Shown in pieces: positions 1 to 8,191 of a stretch of DNA of 23,107 nucleotides. Position 1 is the first letter of the stretch. Each line of letters begins with the position of its first letter. Below the pieces are notes generated by a model, which searched no databases, was not told where the DNA came from, and saw nothing but the letters and a program-made list of their open reading frames with translations. The stretch comes from CAZDYP01 sp964509505 (lineage in GTDB: Bacteria > Chloroflexota > Anaerolineae > JACRMK01): contig CAZDYP010000073.1 of the NCBI GenBank assembly GCA_964509505.1, positions 1 to 23,107 of the forward strand, read 5' to 3'. Position numbers and translations under genes: made by a program.

Positions 1-40
1 TGGCGTGAAAGAGGAAAGACTGAACCGTTACAACTTTGAG

Positions 41-1195
41 CTAAAACCGCCATTCCCAAATGTCCGTGAGATTATCAGCGCCGCGCCCGCCGAAGATGAT
101 GATGCGATTAGATTTCGCATCGTAATCCATGTCGTGGCTGCTGCGCGCGGCGGGCGCTTGGTCGCCGACGAGTTTCGTCCACCGATTGCTGGCGAGGTTG
201 TAGCTCCACGTTTCCGCATTCGCGCCCGCGCTCGTTCTGCCGCCGAAAAGGACGATTTGCTGGTTGGCATAAACCAGCGTCGGATTTTGACGCGCGGTGG
301 GCGCATCGCCGCTCGGCTTCAGCTCCGTCCATGAGTTCGTCTTCAGATCAAATGACCATAAATCGCCTTGCGGGCAGGGTCCAAAGCCTGATGAGCAACC
401 GCCAAACAAAATCATGCGCTCCATTGCCGCATCGTAAACTAATTCGTGCAAGCAACGCTTCAATGGCTTGGGGCCGCTCGGCGGCGTCAGGTTCACCCAC
501 TTCGCCGTCGCCAGTTCAAACGCCCATGTATCATCGAAGCGGCCTTGATCCGAAAAGCCGTGCGAGACGATGACGCGTCCCTTGCCGTCGAGAATCGCCG
601 ATTGCCCATAGCGCGGACGCGGCGCATCGGGCGCGATGGCGCTCGCTTTGAGCTGCGTCCATGTCTCTTTGTCGAGATCAAAAGCCCACACGTCGTTGAA
701 GAAGCCCGCGCCTTCGCCCATGATGAGCGCCATGCGCCGATTCGTTGCATCATAGACGACGGCGTGCCCGAAGCGCGGCGCAGGACTATTACCCTTCACT
801 TCGCGCCACTCGCGCTTCGTCAAATCGAAAATCCACGTATCGCCAAACGTACGCGCGCCGCGCCCGCCGAAGACGACAAGAATTTGGCGCACAGAATCAA
901 CCAACACAGAATGGTCATAGCGCGGACTCGGGCCCGCGTTGGTTGCCGTGATTTGGCTCCAGCCTTTGGCAGCGGCAATCGTGGGCGCGAGCGTTGGCAC
1001 AACAATTGCTGTTGGCGTTGGTGGTAACGTGGGACGCGCGGTTGAAGTTGGTAATAGCGTGGGTGACGGCAACGGCATCGGCGAGGCAGTGGGTAGTGTT
1101 GCAGCTGTTGGCGCAGGCGACGGCGGCGGCGGCGTTGGCGAAGCGCAACCCAGCAACAGCAACAGACAACAGCAAACAAACGTAGAGCGACGCAT
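41..1195 (-). CDS. Kelch-repeat beta-propeller lipoprotein
   Basis: Predicted exported lipoprotein of 384 residues. The N-terminus is a short signal peptide ending in a lipobox (LLLLLGC, lipidated Cys about residue 17). A linker rich in Pro, Thr and Ser follows to about residue 75, typical of surface lipoproteins in Chloroflexota. The rest is six kelch-type repeats. Each has a PRxGH/PRYxxS-like opening, an FGG or GG turn and a closing pattern such as DTWIFDL..W or DVWAFDL..W; the N-terminal GWSQI strand probably closes the last blade. I chose the ATG at 1195 because GGAGGAG lies just upstream; a longer reading from 1219 would push the signal peptide inward. Kelch propellers usually bind proteins or sugars, and no catalytic domain is visible. 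It is transcribed away from the dipeptidase gene. The fold call is firm and the ligand is unknown. Confidence 0.85.
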   Translation of the reverse strand: MRRSTFVCCCLLLLLGCASPTPPPPSPAPTAATLPTASPMPLPSPTLLPTSTARPTLPPTPTAIVVPTLAPTIAAAKGWSQITATNAGPSPRYDHSVLVDSVRQILVVFGGRGARTFGDTWIFDLTKREWREVKGNSPAPRFGHAVVYDATNRRMALIMGEGAGFFNDVWAFDLDKETWTQLKASAIAPDAPRPRYGQSAILDGKGRVIVSHGFSDQGRFDDTWAFELATAKWVNLTPPSGPKPLKRCLHELVYDAAMERMILFGGCSSGFGPCPQGDLWSFDLKTNSWTELKPSGDAPTARQNPTLVYANQQIVLFGGRTSAGANAETWSYNLASNRWTKLVGDQAPAARSSHDMDYDAKSNRIIIFGGRGADNLTDIWEWRF

Positions 1196-1337
1196 GATTC
1201 TCCTCCCCCAATTTGTCAATGGTTCCTACTGCTGCGAGTAAGTTGGGTGGGATTCTAAAACAAGAGGTGAAAAAATAAAAACACGCCCTATTGAAAATGC
1301 TGGTTTGGCTTTTATGGTGTTTTGCAGACTCACCGAG

Positions 1338-1343
1338 TAAAAT
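1338..1343 (+). promoter_or_regulatory. Candidate -10 element of the dipeptidase gene
   Basis: TAAAAT is followed closely by GTCGCG, about 55 bases before the chosen start. The same GAGTAAAATA followed by GTCGCG occurs at 11713-11727 upstream of the Roadblock gene. No convincing -35 is seen, so this rests on the similarity between the two sites. Confidence 0.3.
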
Positions 1344-1397
1344 AGTCGCGTGACAGATGTATCGTTCACGCACCTTATCATAACAGAGGTTACGCTT

Positions 1398-2435
1398 ATG
1401 ACCACCGAAAACAAAGGGTTTCATCCTATCCTTGCCGACACCCCCCCCTACATCTTCGTTGATGCGTGTATGCAGATATGGCCCGACGCCGACTTTGCCA
1501 ATGCGCATCGGCACGGCGTCACGGCGTATGCGGTGACATCACACGAACCCCACTTGAATCTGGAGCAGTCGCTCGAAGGGTTGATGTATTGGCATCTCGT
1601 CGCGCGTCAGCATCCCAACCTCATCATCGCTGTTCGCGCCGAAGATGTGCGACGCGCCAAGCAGGAGGGCAAGGCGGCATTGATTCTCGCTTCACAATGC
1701 GGCGATTTTATCGGGAACAAGCTGCACCGCGTCGAGGCGTTCTATCGCTTGGGGTTGCGGATGCTGATCATGGCGTACAGCGCGACCAATCGGCTGTGTG
1801 GCGGCTGCTTGGATCGCGCCGATGTCGGGTTGACGAGTTTTGGACAATTGGTCGTGGACGAGTGCAATCGGCTCGGTTTGTTGCTCGACTGTTCCCACAT
1901 AGGGCGGCGCGCCAGTTTGGAAATCATCGAGCGCAGCCAGCAACCCGTCGTCTTCAGCCATTCCAACGCCAATGCGCTCGTGGAGAATCCGCGTAACATT
2001 GACGACGAGCAAATCAAAGCGTGCGCTGCCAAAGGCGGCGTGATCGGTTTAGCGCCATGGGGGCCCATCGTGTTGAAGAAAGGTCAAACGACGCGCCCTA
2101 CCCTAGATGATTTTATCGAGCATATTGATTACGTGGTGCAACTCGTCGGCTCCACCGCTCACATTGGCATCGGCACCGATATGAGCCTCGGCACATACCC
2201 TGACCATTGGCATGATCCATGGGGTGAGCCTGTGTACAAAGAGGTGGCGGGTGTGTATGGCAAGCACATCACCGCCAATGTGCGGTCGCCGCTACGCGCG
2301 ATCGAAGGCTTCAGCAATTACCCCGAGGCGCTCAACTTGGTGGACAAGTTGCTGCAACGTCGTTACAGCGACGCCGACGTGCGTAACATTCTTGGCGAGA
2401 ACATGCTGCGCGTGTTTGGACAGGTGTGGCAATAG
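1398..2435 (+). CDS. Membrane dipeptidase (peptidase M19) family protein, divergent metal site
   Basis: A 345-residue TIM-barrel amidohydrolase of the renal dipeptidase family. Family hallmarks in the second half are clear: LLDCSH (about residue 161), VVFSHSNANAL, the ENPRNIDDEQI segment, KGGVIG and the terminal GIGTD. These correspond to the two zinc-binding histidines and the late aspartate of M19 enzymes. The first half departs from the family. Where M19 enzymes have DGHND near the N-terminus this protein has DACMQ (residues 22-26), and where they have the bridging Glu it appears to have SQCG. Two or three metal ligands may therefore be missing, so peptidase activity is doubtful. I prefer the ATG at 1398, with AGAGGT seven bases upstream, over a GTG at 1350. 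It stands alone, divergent from the kelch gene and convergent with the SnoaL-like gene 13 bases downstream. Confidence 0.85.
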   Translation: MTTENKGFHPILADTPPYIFVDACMQIWPDADFANAHRHGVTAYAVTSHEPHLNLEQSLEGLMYWHLVARQHPNLIIAVRAEDVRRAKQEGKAALILASQCGDFIGNKLHRVEAFYRLGLRMLIMAYSATNRLCGGCLDRADVGLTSFGQLVVDECNRLGLLLDCSHIGRRASLEIIERSQQPVVFSHSNANALVENPRNIDDEQIKACAAKGGVIGLAPWGPIVLKKGQTTRPTLDDFIEHIDYVVQLVGSTAHIGIGTDMSLGTYPDHWHDPWGEPVYKEVAGVYGKHITANVRSPLRAIEGFSNYPEALNLVDKLLQRRYSDADVRNILGENMLRVFGQVWQ

Positions 2436-2448
2436 CGCCAGCAACGCA

Positions 2449-2868
2449 TCATTCCAACTGGATTTTAAAGCCAAGTTGTCGAAACACCGTCAAGCCGTTT
2501 TCTTCGCCCCAATGCTCGACGATCTTGCCGTCCGCGATGCGCACGATGTACATCCCCGTGAGATTGATGCGCTTGCCCGTCGGCGCAACGCCCCAAAAGA
2601 CGCCTGTATGTGTGCCCGTGATTCGCACCCGCGCTGCAACCTTGTCGCCTTCAGCGATCAAGTCTTCGATCTCGGTGTGATAATCGGGCATGCCGCGCAA
2701 CGTGGTCTGATGCACGGCTTTCGCGCCCTCCAGTCCGGGCGACATGCCAGCGATGATGTTCGGCGTCAACACATCCGCGGCCACCACTTCAGCCAAGTCG
2801 TCCAGACGGTTGGTGTTATAAGCGTCTTGATAACGACGGACGAGGTTTTTGTTTTCTTCGAGAGACAT
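2449..2868 (-). CDS. SnoaL-like / NTF2-fold ester cyclase family protein
   Basis: A 139-residue protein matching the SnoaL-like branch of the NTF2 superfamily over its full length. The N-terminus has NKNLVRRYQDAYN followed by the LDDLAEVVAADV segment. The middle has GMPDYHTEIEDLIAEGDKVAARV, and the end has GMYIVRIADGKIVEHWGEEN. The conserved Asp/His pattern (PDYH, EHW) lines the cone-shaped pocket in this fold. Members are cyclases, isomerases or simply small-molecule binders, so the substrate cannot be named. AAGGAG lies about seven bases before the ATG at 2868, which supports the start. It is a single-gene unit convergent with the dipeptidase. Confidence 0.85.
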   Translation of the reverse strand: MSLEENKNLVRRYQDAYNTNRLDDLAEVVAADVLTPNIIAGMSPGLEGAKAVHQTTLRGMPDYHTEIEDLIAEGDKVAARVRITGTHTGVFWGVAPTGKRINLTGMYIVRIADGKIVEHWGEENGLTVFRQLGFKIQLE

Positions 2869-2910
2869 AATTGCTCCTTGCGTTACACTGCTCCAGTGAA
2901 TAGTTGGTTA

Positions 2911-2940
2911 ATGCTACACACATATACTACCGACTGCCAA
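2911..2940 (-). promoter_or_regulatory. Candidate promoter of the SnoaL-like gene
   Basis: On the minus strand TTGGCA (2940-2935) and TAGCAT (2916-2911) are 18 bases apart, about 45 bases before the start codon. The -35 matches 5 of 6 consensus positions and the -10 is weak. A CACTG-ctc-CAGTG palindrome lies just downstream. Confidence 0.3.
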
Positions 2941-3025
2941 GCATAACGGTTCATGCAGCATATACGTTGACGATAAACGGTGTGACGCCTCCACACTCGC
3001 TCCACACTTCATCCCCGTTTGTGCA

Positions 3026-3054
3026 TTCGCATTTCATTCTTCGTGTGCTATAAT
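3026..3054 (+). promoter_or_regulatory. Promoter of dnaE
   Basis: A perfect TATAAT (3049-3054) is preceded at 17 bases by TTCGCA (3026-3031). The -10 is followed by CGGCGCAA, much like GGTCGCAA after the recA -10. This implies a leader of roughly 95 bases carrying heptamer repeats before the dnaE start. The rest of 2941-3025 shows nothing recognisable. Confidence 0.6.
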
Positions 3055-3095
3055 CGGCGCAACCTCATCGCCTCAAAATGTTTTTCCTTCAGCAT

Positions 3096-3151
3096 CGTAG
3101 CTGTTCAGTGATCACTATTCACTAAGCAGTGGTCACTGAGTATGGTTCACC
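3096..3151. repeat. Heptamer repeat array in the dnaE leader (about 8 units)
   Basis: Consecutive 7-base units keep strict phase: for example GTTCAGT at 3103, GATCACT at 3110, ATTCACT at 3117 and GGTCACT at 3131. The units resemble the GTTCACT units before elp3. The array ends six bases before the dnaE ATG, and no Shine-Dalgarno sequence is present between them. Confidence 0.7.
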
Positions 3152-3157
3152 CCAACT

Positions 3158-6100
3158 ATGTCCGAGTTTGTTCACCTTCATTGTCACTCCGAATACTCGC
3201 TGCTCGATGGGTTGTGTCGTCTCAAGCCGTTGGCTAAGAAAGTCAAAGAGCTGGGGATGCCCGCCGCCGCGCTCACCGATCATGGCGTAATGTATGGCGC
3301 AGTCGAGTTCTATCGCGCTATGCAGGAGACGGGCGTCAAGCCAATCATCGGGTGCGAGATTTACGTCGCGCAGCGCGACATGCGCGACAAAGACCCCGAC
3401 GCCGACAAGAAATCATATCACCTCGTGTTACTTGCCGAGAATCAGGTTGGTTATCAAAACCTAATGAAGATTTGTAGCGCGGCGCAGCTCGAAGGCTTCT
3501 ACTACAAGCCGCGCGTGGATCATGCCTTTCTCGAAAAACACGCTGAGGGGTTGATTTGTTTGTCGGCGTGTCTAACGGGCGAGGTGATGCGCGCCATTGA
3601 TAATGGGCAACCGCACGAAGCGCGCAAGCAAGCCGCATGGCACAAAGAGGTCTTTGGCGCTAACAATTATTTCGTCGAGCTACAACATCACGAAGGCATC
3701 CCTCGACTGGCCGCCATCAACCAAGAGTTGATTGACCTTGCGCGCGCGCTCGACATCCCGCTCGTCGTGACCAATGACGTGCATTACATCGCGCCGAGCG
3801 ATGCCGCCGCGCAAGAGTTGTTGCTTGCCATTCAGACAGGCGCGACGATGGACGATCCCAAGCGCATGAAGATGGAAGGCAACGATTATTATTTACGCAC
3901 AGGCGCAGAGATGGCGCGCCTGTTCAAGGGATTAGAGGGCGCGCTGAAAAATACGCTGCTCATCGCCGAACGCTGCAACGTGAATCTGGAGCGCAAAGAA
4001 TATCACCTGCCCATCTTCGACTTGCCTGCGGGCTTCACCGCCGAAACGTATTTGCGTTACCTCGCAGAAAAAGGGTTTGCCGAACGCTATCCCAATCCCA
4101 CGCCCGAACTCCGCAAGCAATTGAACTACGAGTTGTCTATCATCAACTCGATGGGCTTCAACACGTACTTCCTCATCGTGTGGGATTTGGTGCGCTATGC
4201 GCGCGAGAACGGCATCTGGTACAACATTCGTGGTTCGGCGGCGGGCAGCCTGGTCGCCTACACCCTGTATATCACCGCGCTCGATCCCATCAGCAACAAG
4301 CTCATCTTTGAACGCTTCCTCAATCCAAGTCGCGTGACAATGCCCGACATTGACATGGACTTTGCCGACGACCAACGCGGACTGATGATTGATTACGCTG
4401 TCAAAAAATACGGCAAAGAGAAAGTCGCGCAGATCATCACGTTTGGCACGCTCGGCGCAAAGGCGGCGATTCGGGATGTGGGGCGCGCGATTGGCATCGA
4501 ACTCAGCGAGGCGGACCGTCTCGCGCGGTTGGTGCCAGCGGGTCCCAAAGTTCATCTGGCTGACCAGTTGAAGGAAGGCGAGCTCGCGAGTATTTATCAG
4601 AACGATACGCAAGCCAAACGCCTGCTCGACCAAGCGCTCGCGCTCGAAGGCGTGTCGCGCCATGCCTCCACACACGCGGCGGGCGTCGTGATTGCGGATA
4701 AGCCACTCGTCGAATATGTGCCGTTGCATCGGCCGACGAAAGACAAGGGCGATGAGAATGCGTTGGGCGTCGTCACCCAATTTCAGATGGAGGAGCTCGA
4801 AGCCATTGGCTTGCTGAAAATGGACTTCCTCGGGCTGGCGACGTTGACCGTGATGCGTCGCGCGGTTGAGTTGATCGAGCAAGTGCGCGGCGAAAAAATT
4901 GACCTCAGCGCCGCGCCGCTCGACGACCCTGCGATCTATGAGCTGTTGTCATCAGGCAACGTGGAAGGAATATTCCAGGTAGAAAGTTTGGGGATGAGAA
5001 AAGTGCTGACGGGTTTGCGCCCCACGCGGTTTGAAGATGTGGGCGCCGTCATTGCGCTGTATCGTCCGGGCCCGTTGCAATTCATTCCAAACTATATCGC
5101 GCGTAAGCATGGGCAAGAACCTATTGCCTACCGTCATCCCTTGTTGGAGCCGATTCTTTCCGACACTTATGGCATCATCGTCTATCAAGAGCAGGTGATC
5201 CAAATTTTGCGCGACCTCGCAGGCTACTCGGCAGGCGAAGCGGATTTGGTACGGCGCGCCGTGAGCAAGAAAAAAGAAGAGGAGCTCAAGCAGCATCGCG
5301 CCGGGTTCGTCGCAGGCGCGGCGCGCGCCACCCACATGCCCGAAGCCATCGCCCATCAGATTTGGGATGACATCGAATTCTTCGCAAATTATGGATTTAA
5401 CCGCGCCCACTCAGCCGATTACGCGCTCGTCACCTGTCAGACAGCGTGGCTCAAGGCGCATTACACCGTCGAGTATATGACGGCGTTATTGAGCTCGGCG
5501 CGCGGCAACACCGAAAAAATCACGAGCTATGTCGCCGAATGTGGACGCTTGAAAATTGACGTGCTGCCGCCTGATGTGAATCAGAGTGAAGTGGACTTCA
5601 CCGTCGAAAAAATCCCAACACCCCAATCCCAAAATTCAACGCGCCATTTGCCAACGGCTAACCGCTCTTCGTCAACCGCTATTCGCTTCGGGTTGGGCGC
5701 TATCAAGAATGTGGGCGATGGGGTGACGGCGCACATCGTCGCTGAACGCAAGGCGCGGGGCTCGTTTAAGTCGCTCGACGATTTTTGCAAACGCGTGGAT
5801 ATGCGACTCATCAACCGCCGCGCGCTCGAATGCCTCATCAAAGTAGATGCATTGCGCGCGTTCGGCCAACGGGAGCAATTGCTCGCTGTGGTGGATCGCA
5901 TCGTGGATTCGGCGCAACGCGCGCAGCGCGCAGCCTCAGTCGGGCAGATAGACCTGTTTGGCGGCATGGTAGATACACTGTCGTTCATCGCCTTGCCCGA
6001 AGTCACGACGAACCTTAAGGAGTCGTTGGCGTGGGAAAAAGAATTGTTGGGGTTCTACGTTTCGGAACATCCACTCAAGCGCATCATGCCGTACGTGGAG

Positions 6101-7123
6101 CAACACGCGACGGCGACGGTTGGACAAATTACTTCATCACGCAACGGCGAGTCCATCATCATCGCGGGCATCGTCGCCTCGGTGCGCACCATCACGACGA
6201 AAAAAGGCGACCCGATGGTATTCGCGCAACTGGAAGATTTGTACGGCGCGATTGAGGTAACGGTCTTCCCACGTTTGTATGCGCGCACGCAAGAGCTGTG
6301 GCAACCCGACACGGCCGTCGTGCTTCATGCGAAAATCGAAGAGCGCGATGGCAAAATGAAATTGTTGGCGGATTCGGCGGAAAAGTTGCCGCAAGAATCG
6401 CTCACGACATCCAAGCTTGCAGCCGCGTTCGATGCGCCTACGCTGAAAACAACGCCCTGCGCCGCCGCCGCTAACACCGCGCCCGCGGCGCAGACAAAAC
6501 CCATCAGCAACGCGCCCACGCCTGTCGCAAAGCGTGCGCCATCGGAAAAACCGTTGTCCTTTGCGCCACAACCCAACCCGACGCCCACTCCACCAGTCGT
6601 CGCCAAAAACGCGCTGCGAGAAAAACCACCCACACCCATATCACGAACCAAAGCCCCCACCCCAACCATGACCACCCAACCCAATGCTAGCGCGCCGCAG
6701 GCAACCTCTGGCGCTTCAGCCGCCACGCCACCCGCACAAACTCCCGCTACCCAAACGAATGGACAGCGGACGCATAGCAACGGCGCGAAGACGAATGGCA
6801 AGAGCAACGGCAAGCGCGACGAGCAGCCAGCGAAAGCGCTGCGCCATCACGTATTTATCACGATACCGCGCAGCGGCGACTTGACGACGGATATGCACCG
6901 CGTCGGGCAAGTCTATGAGTTGTTGCAACAATATCCGGGCGAAGATCAATTCAGTCTATACACGCTCAATAGCGCAGGGCGTGTGCGTCTCGATTTCCCG
7001 AATACGAAGACGAAACATTCGCTTCAGTTGTACGATAAACTCGTCGCGTTGTTGGGCGAGGGGGCGGTGAAGGTGCAGACGTTGGAAGAAGAAACAAGAG
7101 GAAATTGGAAAGGAGAGAAATAG
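3158..7123 (+). CDS. dnaE: DNA polymerase III subunit alpha (DnaE)
   Basis: The replicative C-family polymerase, 1321 residues against about 1160 in E. coli. An N-terminal PHP domain opens with HLHCHSEYSLLDG (residues 6-18) and keeps LTDHG and TNDVHY motifs. The catalytic palm carries RGSAAGSLVAY, the aspartates of PDIDMDF (396-402) and the third aspartate in KMDFLGL (D556). The fingers and helix-hairpin-helix region (IRFGLGAIKNVG) follow, then an OB fold from about residue 1000 (IIIAGIVASVRTITTKKGDP). Two features are unusual. About 25 extra residues (roughly 818-843) are encoded by a 7-bp repeat array just before IRFGLGAIKNVG. A Pro/Thr/Ala-rich linker of about 130 residues (about 1095-1225) leads to a separate C-terminal domain of about 90 residues beginning HHVFITIPRSGDL. 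The start has no clear ribosome binding site, but HLHCH lies where the family expects it. Confidence 0.98.
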   Translation: MSEFVHLHCHSEYSLLDGLCRLKPLAKKVKELGMPAAALTDHGVMYGAVEFYRAMQETGVKPIIGCEIYVAQRDMRDKDPDADKKSYHLVLLAENQVGYQNLMKICSAAQLEGFYYKPRVDHAFLEKHAEGLICLSACLTGEVMRAIDNGQPHEARKQAAWHKEVFGANNYFVELQHHEGIPRLAAINQELIDLARALDIPLVVTNDVHYIAPSDAAAQELLLAIQTGATMDDPKRMKMEGNDYYLRTGAEMARLFKGLEGALKNTLLIAERCNVNLERKEYHLPIFDLPAGFTAETYLRYLAEKGFAERYPNPTPELRKQLNYELSIINSMGFNTYFLIVWDLVRYARENGIWYNIRGSAAGSLVAYTLYITALDPISNKLIFERFLNPSRVTMPDIDMDFADDQRGLMIDYAVKKYGKEKVAQIITFGTLGAKAAIRDVGRAIGIELSEADRLARLVPAGPKVHLADQLKEGELASIYQNDTQAKRLLDQALALEGVSRHASTHAAGVVIADKPLVEYVPLHRPTKDKGDENALGVVTQFQMEELEAIGLLKMDFLGLATLTVMRRAVELIEQVRGEKIDLSAAPLDDPAIYELLSSGNVEGIFQVESLGMRKVLTGLRPTRFEDVGAVIALYRPGPLQFIPNYIARKHGQEPIAYRHPLLEPILSDTYGIIVYQEQVIQILRDLAGYSAGEADLVRRAVSKKKEEELKQHRAGFVAGAARATHMPEAIAHQIWDDIEFFANYGFNRAHSADYALVTCQTAWLKAHYTVEYMTALLSSARGNTEKITSYVAECGRLKIDVLPPDVNQSEVDFTVEKIPTPQSQNSTRHLPTANRSSSTAIRFGLGAIKNVGDGVTAHIVAERKARGSFKSLDDFCKRVDMRLINRRALECLIKVDALRAFGQREQLLAVVDRIVDSAQRAQRAASVGQIDLFGGMVDTLSFIALPEVTTNLKESLAWEKELLGFYVSEHPLKRIMPYVEQHATATVGQITSSRNGESIIIAGIVASVRTITTKKGDPMVFAQLEDLYGAIEVTVFPRLYARTQELWQPDTAVVLHAKIEERDGKMKLLADSAEKLPQESLTTSKLAAAFDAPTLKTTPCAAAANTAPAAQTKPISNAPTPVAKRAPSEKPLSFAPQPNPTPTPPVVAKNALREKPPTPISRTKAPTPTMTTQPNASAPQATSGASAATPPAQTPATQTNGQRTHSNGAKTNGKSNGKRDEQPAKALRHHVFITIPRSGDLTTDMHRVGQVYELLQQYPGEDQFSLYTLNSAGRVRLDFPNTKTKHSLQLYDKLVALLGEGAVKVQTLEEETRGNWKGEK
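5610..5686. repeat. Heptamer repeat array inside the dnaE coding sequence (11 units)
   Basis: Eleven 7-base units in unbroken phase. The first few resemble CAATCCC (AAATCCC, AACACCC, CAATCCC). The later ones resemble CAACCGC (CAACGGC, TAACCGC, CAACCGC, TATTCGC). The encoded peptide (PTPQSQNSTRHL and onward) is rich in Ser, Thr, Asn and Gln and replaces nothing conserved. It reads as an insertion in a tolerated loop that keeps the frame open. Confidence 0.75.
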
Positions 7124-7246
7124 CCGATAGCTAATAGCCAACGGCTGATGGCAAATGGCGGATGGCAAGCCGCACAACGCCATTCGCTATAAACCATTGG
7201 CTATCCGCTATCGGCTATATGCCATCAGCCGACTATGGCTATCAGC
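7121..7246. repeat. Heptamer repeat array and 39-bp inverted repeat between dnaE and ctaA (18 units)
   Basis: Eighteen 7-base units run from the dnaE stop codon (TAG, 7121-7123) into the first codons of ctaA. Examples are TAGCCGA, TAGCTAA, TGGCAAA, CCGCTAT and CGGCTAT. The array also folds back on itself: 7122-7160 pairs with 7178-7216 at 32 of 39 positions around a 17-base loop. The long hairpin could stop or slow transcription after dnaE, but no T-tract follows it. Confidence 0.75.
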
Positions 7247-8191
7247 AAATCATTCAAAATTTTCAGCCTCAGCGCCGTCGCCATGACGTTCATCTTGAGC
7301 GTGATTGGCGGCGTGGTGCGTATCACGGGTTCGGGCGATGCGTGTCCCGATTGGCCCCTATGTCACGGCAGCATCATCCCGCCGTTTGAAATTCACATTT
7401 GGATTGAGTGGACGCATCGTATCTCTGCAGGTGTAGCGAGTGCCGCGATTGGGGTTACGGTGTTGTGGGCAACGCTCAAGTATCGGCGTAATACTGTCAT
7501 CTTTCGCAGTGCATGGCTCGCAGTCATGTTGCTCATCATGCAAATTGTGTTGGGGGGGATGGTTGTCTTGTTCGGCTTGCCGCCCGCGCTCGTCGGCATC
7601 CATCTTGGCAATGCGTTGTTGATTCTTGGCGCGTTGGTCGCCGTGAGCGTGTTCGCTTATCGTCCATGGGCATCTGCGCCTACGCTGCCCGAACCCACCT
7701 TACGACGCAACCTCATATTAAGTTTGCTCGGCGTCTATGTCCTCATCATCAGCGGCACCGTTGTCGTCGGGTTGAAGGCGACCGTCGCATGTGGCGCCTG
7801 GCCCTGGGGCTGGCCCCTGTGCAACAGCGGCGTATTGCCCAATGACTTCTATCAAGTCATCAACCTCACGCATCGTTATATCGCAGCGGGCGTCGGCTTG
7901 TTCTTGTTATACACACTGCGCCAAACATTGCGCGCCGCGCGTCACATTCCGTTGTTACGACGCACGGCGCATAGCGCAGTGGGCTTGTTTGGTTTGCAAA
8001 TCATCGGCGGCGGCATTAACGCGCTCTCGAACTTCAACCAATTCTGGAACTCGTTGCATCTCGTGTTGGCAGCGGCGGTTTGGTGTGCCATGGTCGCCTT
8101 AGCAATCATTGGCTGGCATGTGCTGAGTCCGGTTGCCTCCAAGCCGGCAACGGTCAATCAGCCACAGTCCGTCACGGCAGGTGGGCGCTAA
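7235..8191 (+). CDS. ctaA: Haem A synthase (CtaA/COX15)
   Basis: An integral membrane enzyme of 318 residues with eight predicted transmembrane helices that oxidises the C8 methyl of haem O to the formyl of haem A for aa3-type cytochrome oxidase. Helix 1 runs into GGVVRITGSGDACPDWPLCHG, the family signature, with the first extracytoplasmic cysteine pair at C37 and C43. A second pair is seen in VACGAWPWGWPLCNSG. Helix histidines expected to bind haem are in EWTHR (H61), GIHLGNA, LTHRYIA and NSLHLVLA, one per expected helix. The start codon lies inside the heptamer repeat array and has no Shine-Dalgarno sequence; helix 1 begins too soon after it for a much later start. ctaB overlaps the stop by one base, so the two are translationally coupled. 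Confidence 0.95.
   Translation: MAISKSFKIFSLSAVAMTFILSVIGGVVRITGSGDACPDWPLCHGSIIPPFEIHIWIEWTHRISAGVASAAIGVTVLWATLKYRRNTVIFRSAWLAVMLLIMQIVLGGMVVLFGLPPALVGIHLGNALLILGALVAVSVFAYRPWASAPTLPEPTLRRNLILSLLGVYVLIISGTVVVGLKATVACGAWPWGWPLCNSGVLPNDFYQVINLTHRYIAAGVGLFLLYTLRQTLRAARHIPLLRRTAHSAVGLFGLQIIGGGINALSNFNQFWNSLHLVLAAAVWCAMVALAIIGWHVLSPVASKPATVNQPQSVTAGGR

Noticed and set aside
446..1027. Long open frame on the plus strand opposite the kelch lipoprotein
   Set aside because: It is the complement of a well-supported gene; the GC-rich codons of the kelch gene keep several frames open, and the translation has no family features.
2212..2946. Long plus-strand frame running from inside the dipeptidase gene across the SnoaL-like gene
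   Set aside because: It overlaps two clear genes in other frames, has no ribosome site and gives a low-complexity product.
3932..4882. 316-codon frame antisense to dnaE
   Set aside because: It is the mirror of conserved polymerase motifs and has no features of its own.
8080..8190. Longer N-terminus for CtaB
   Set aside because: The extension is hydrophilic, overlaps ctaA by over 100 bases and is not seen in the family; the TAATG overlap start fits better.
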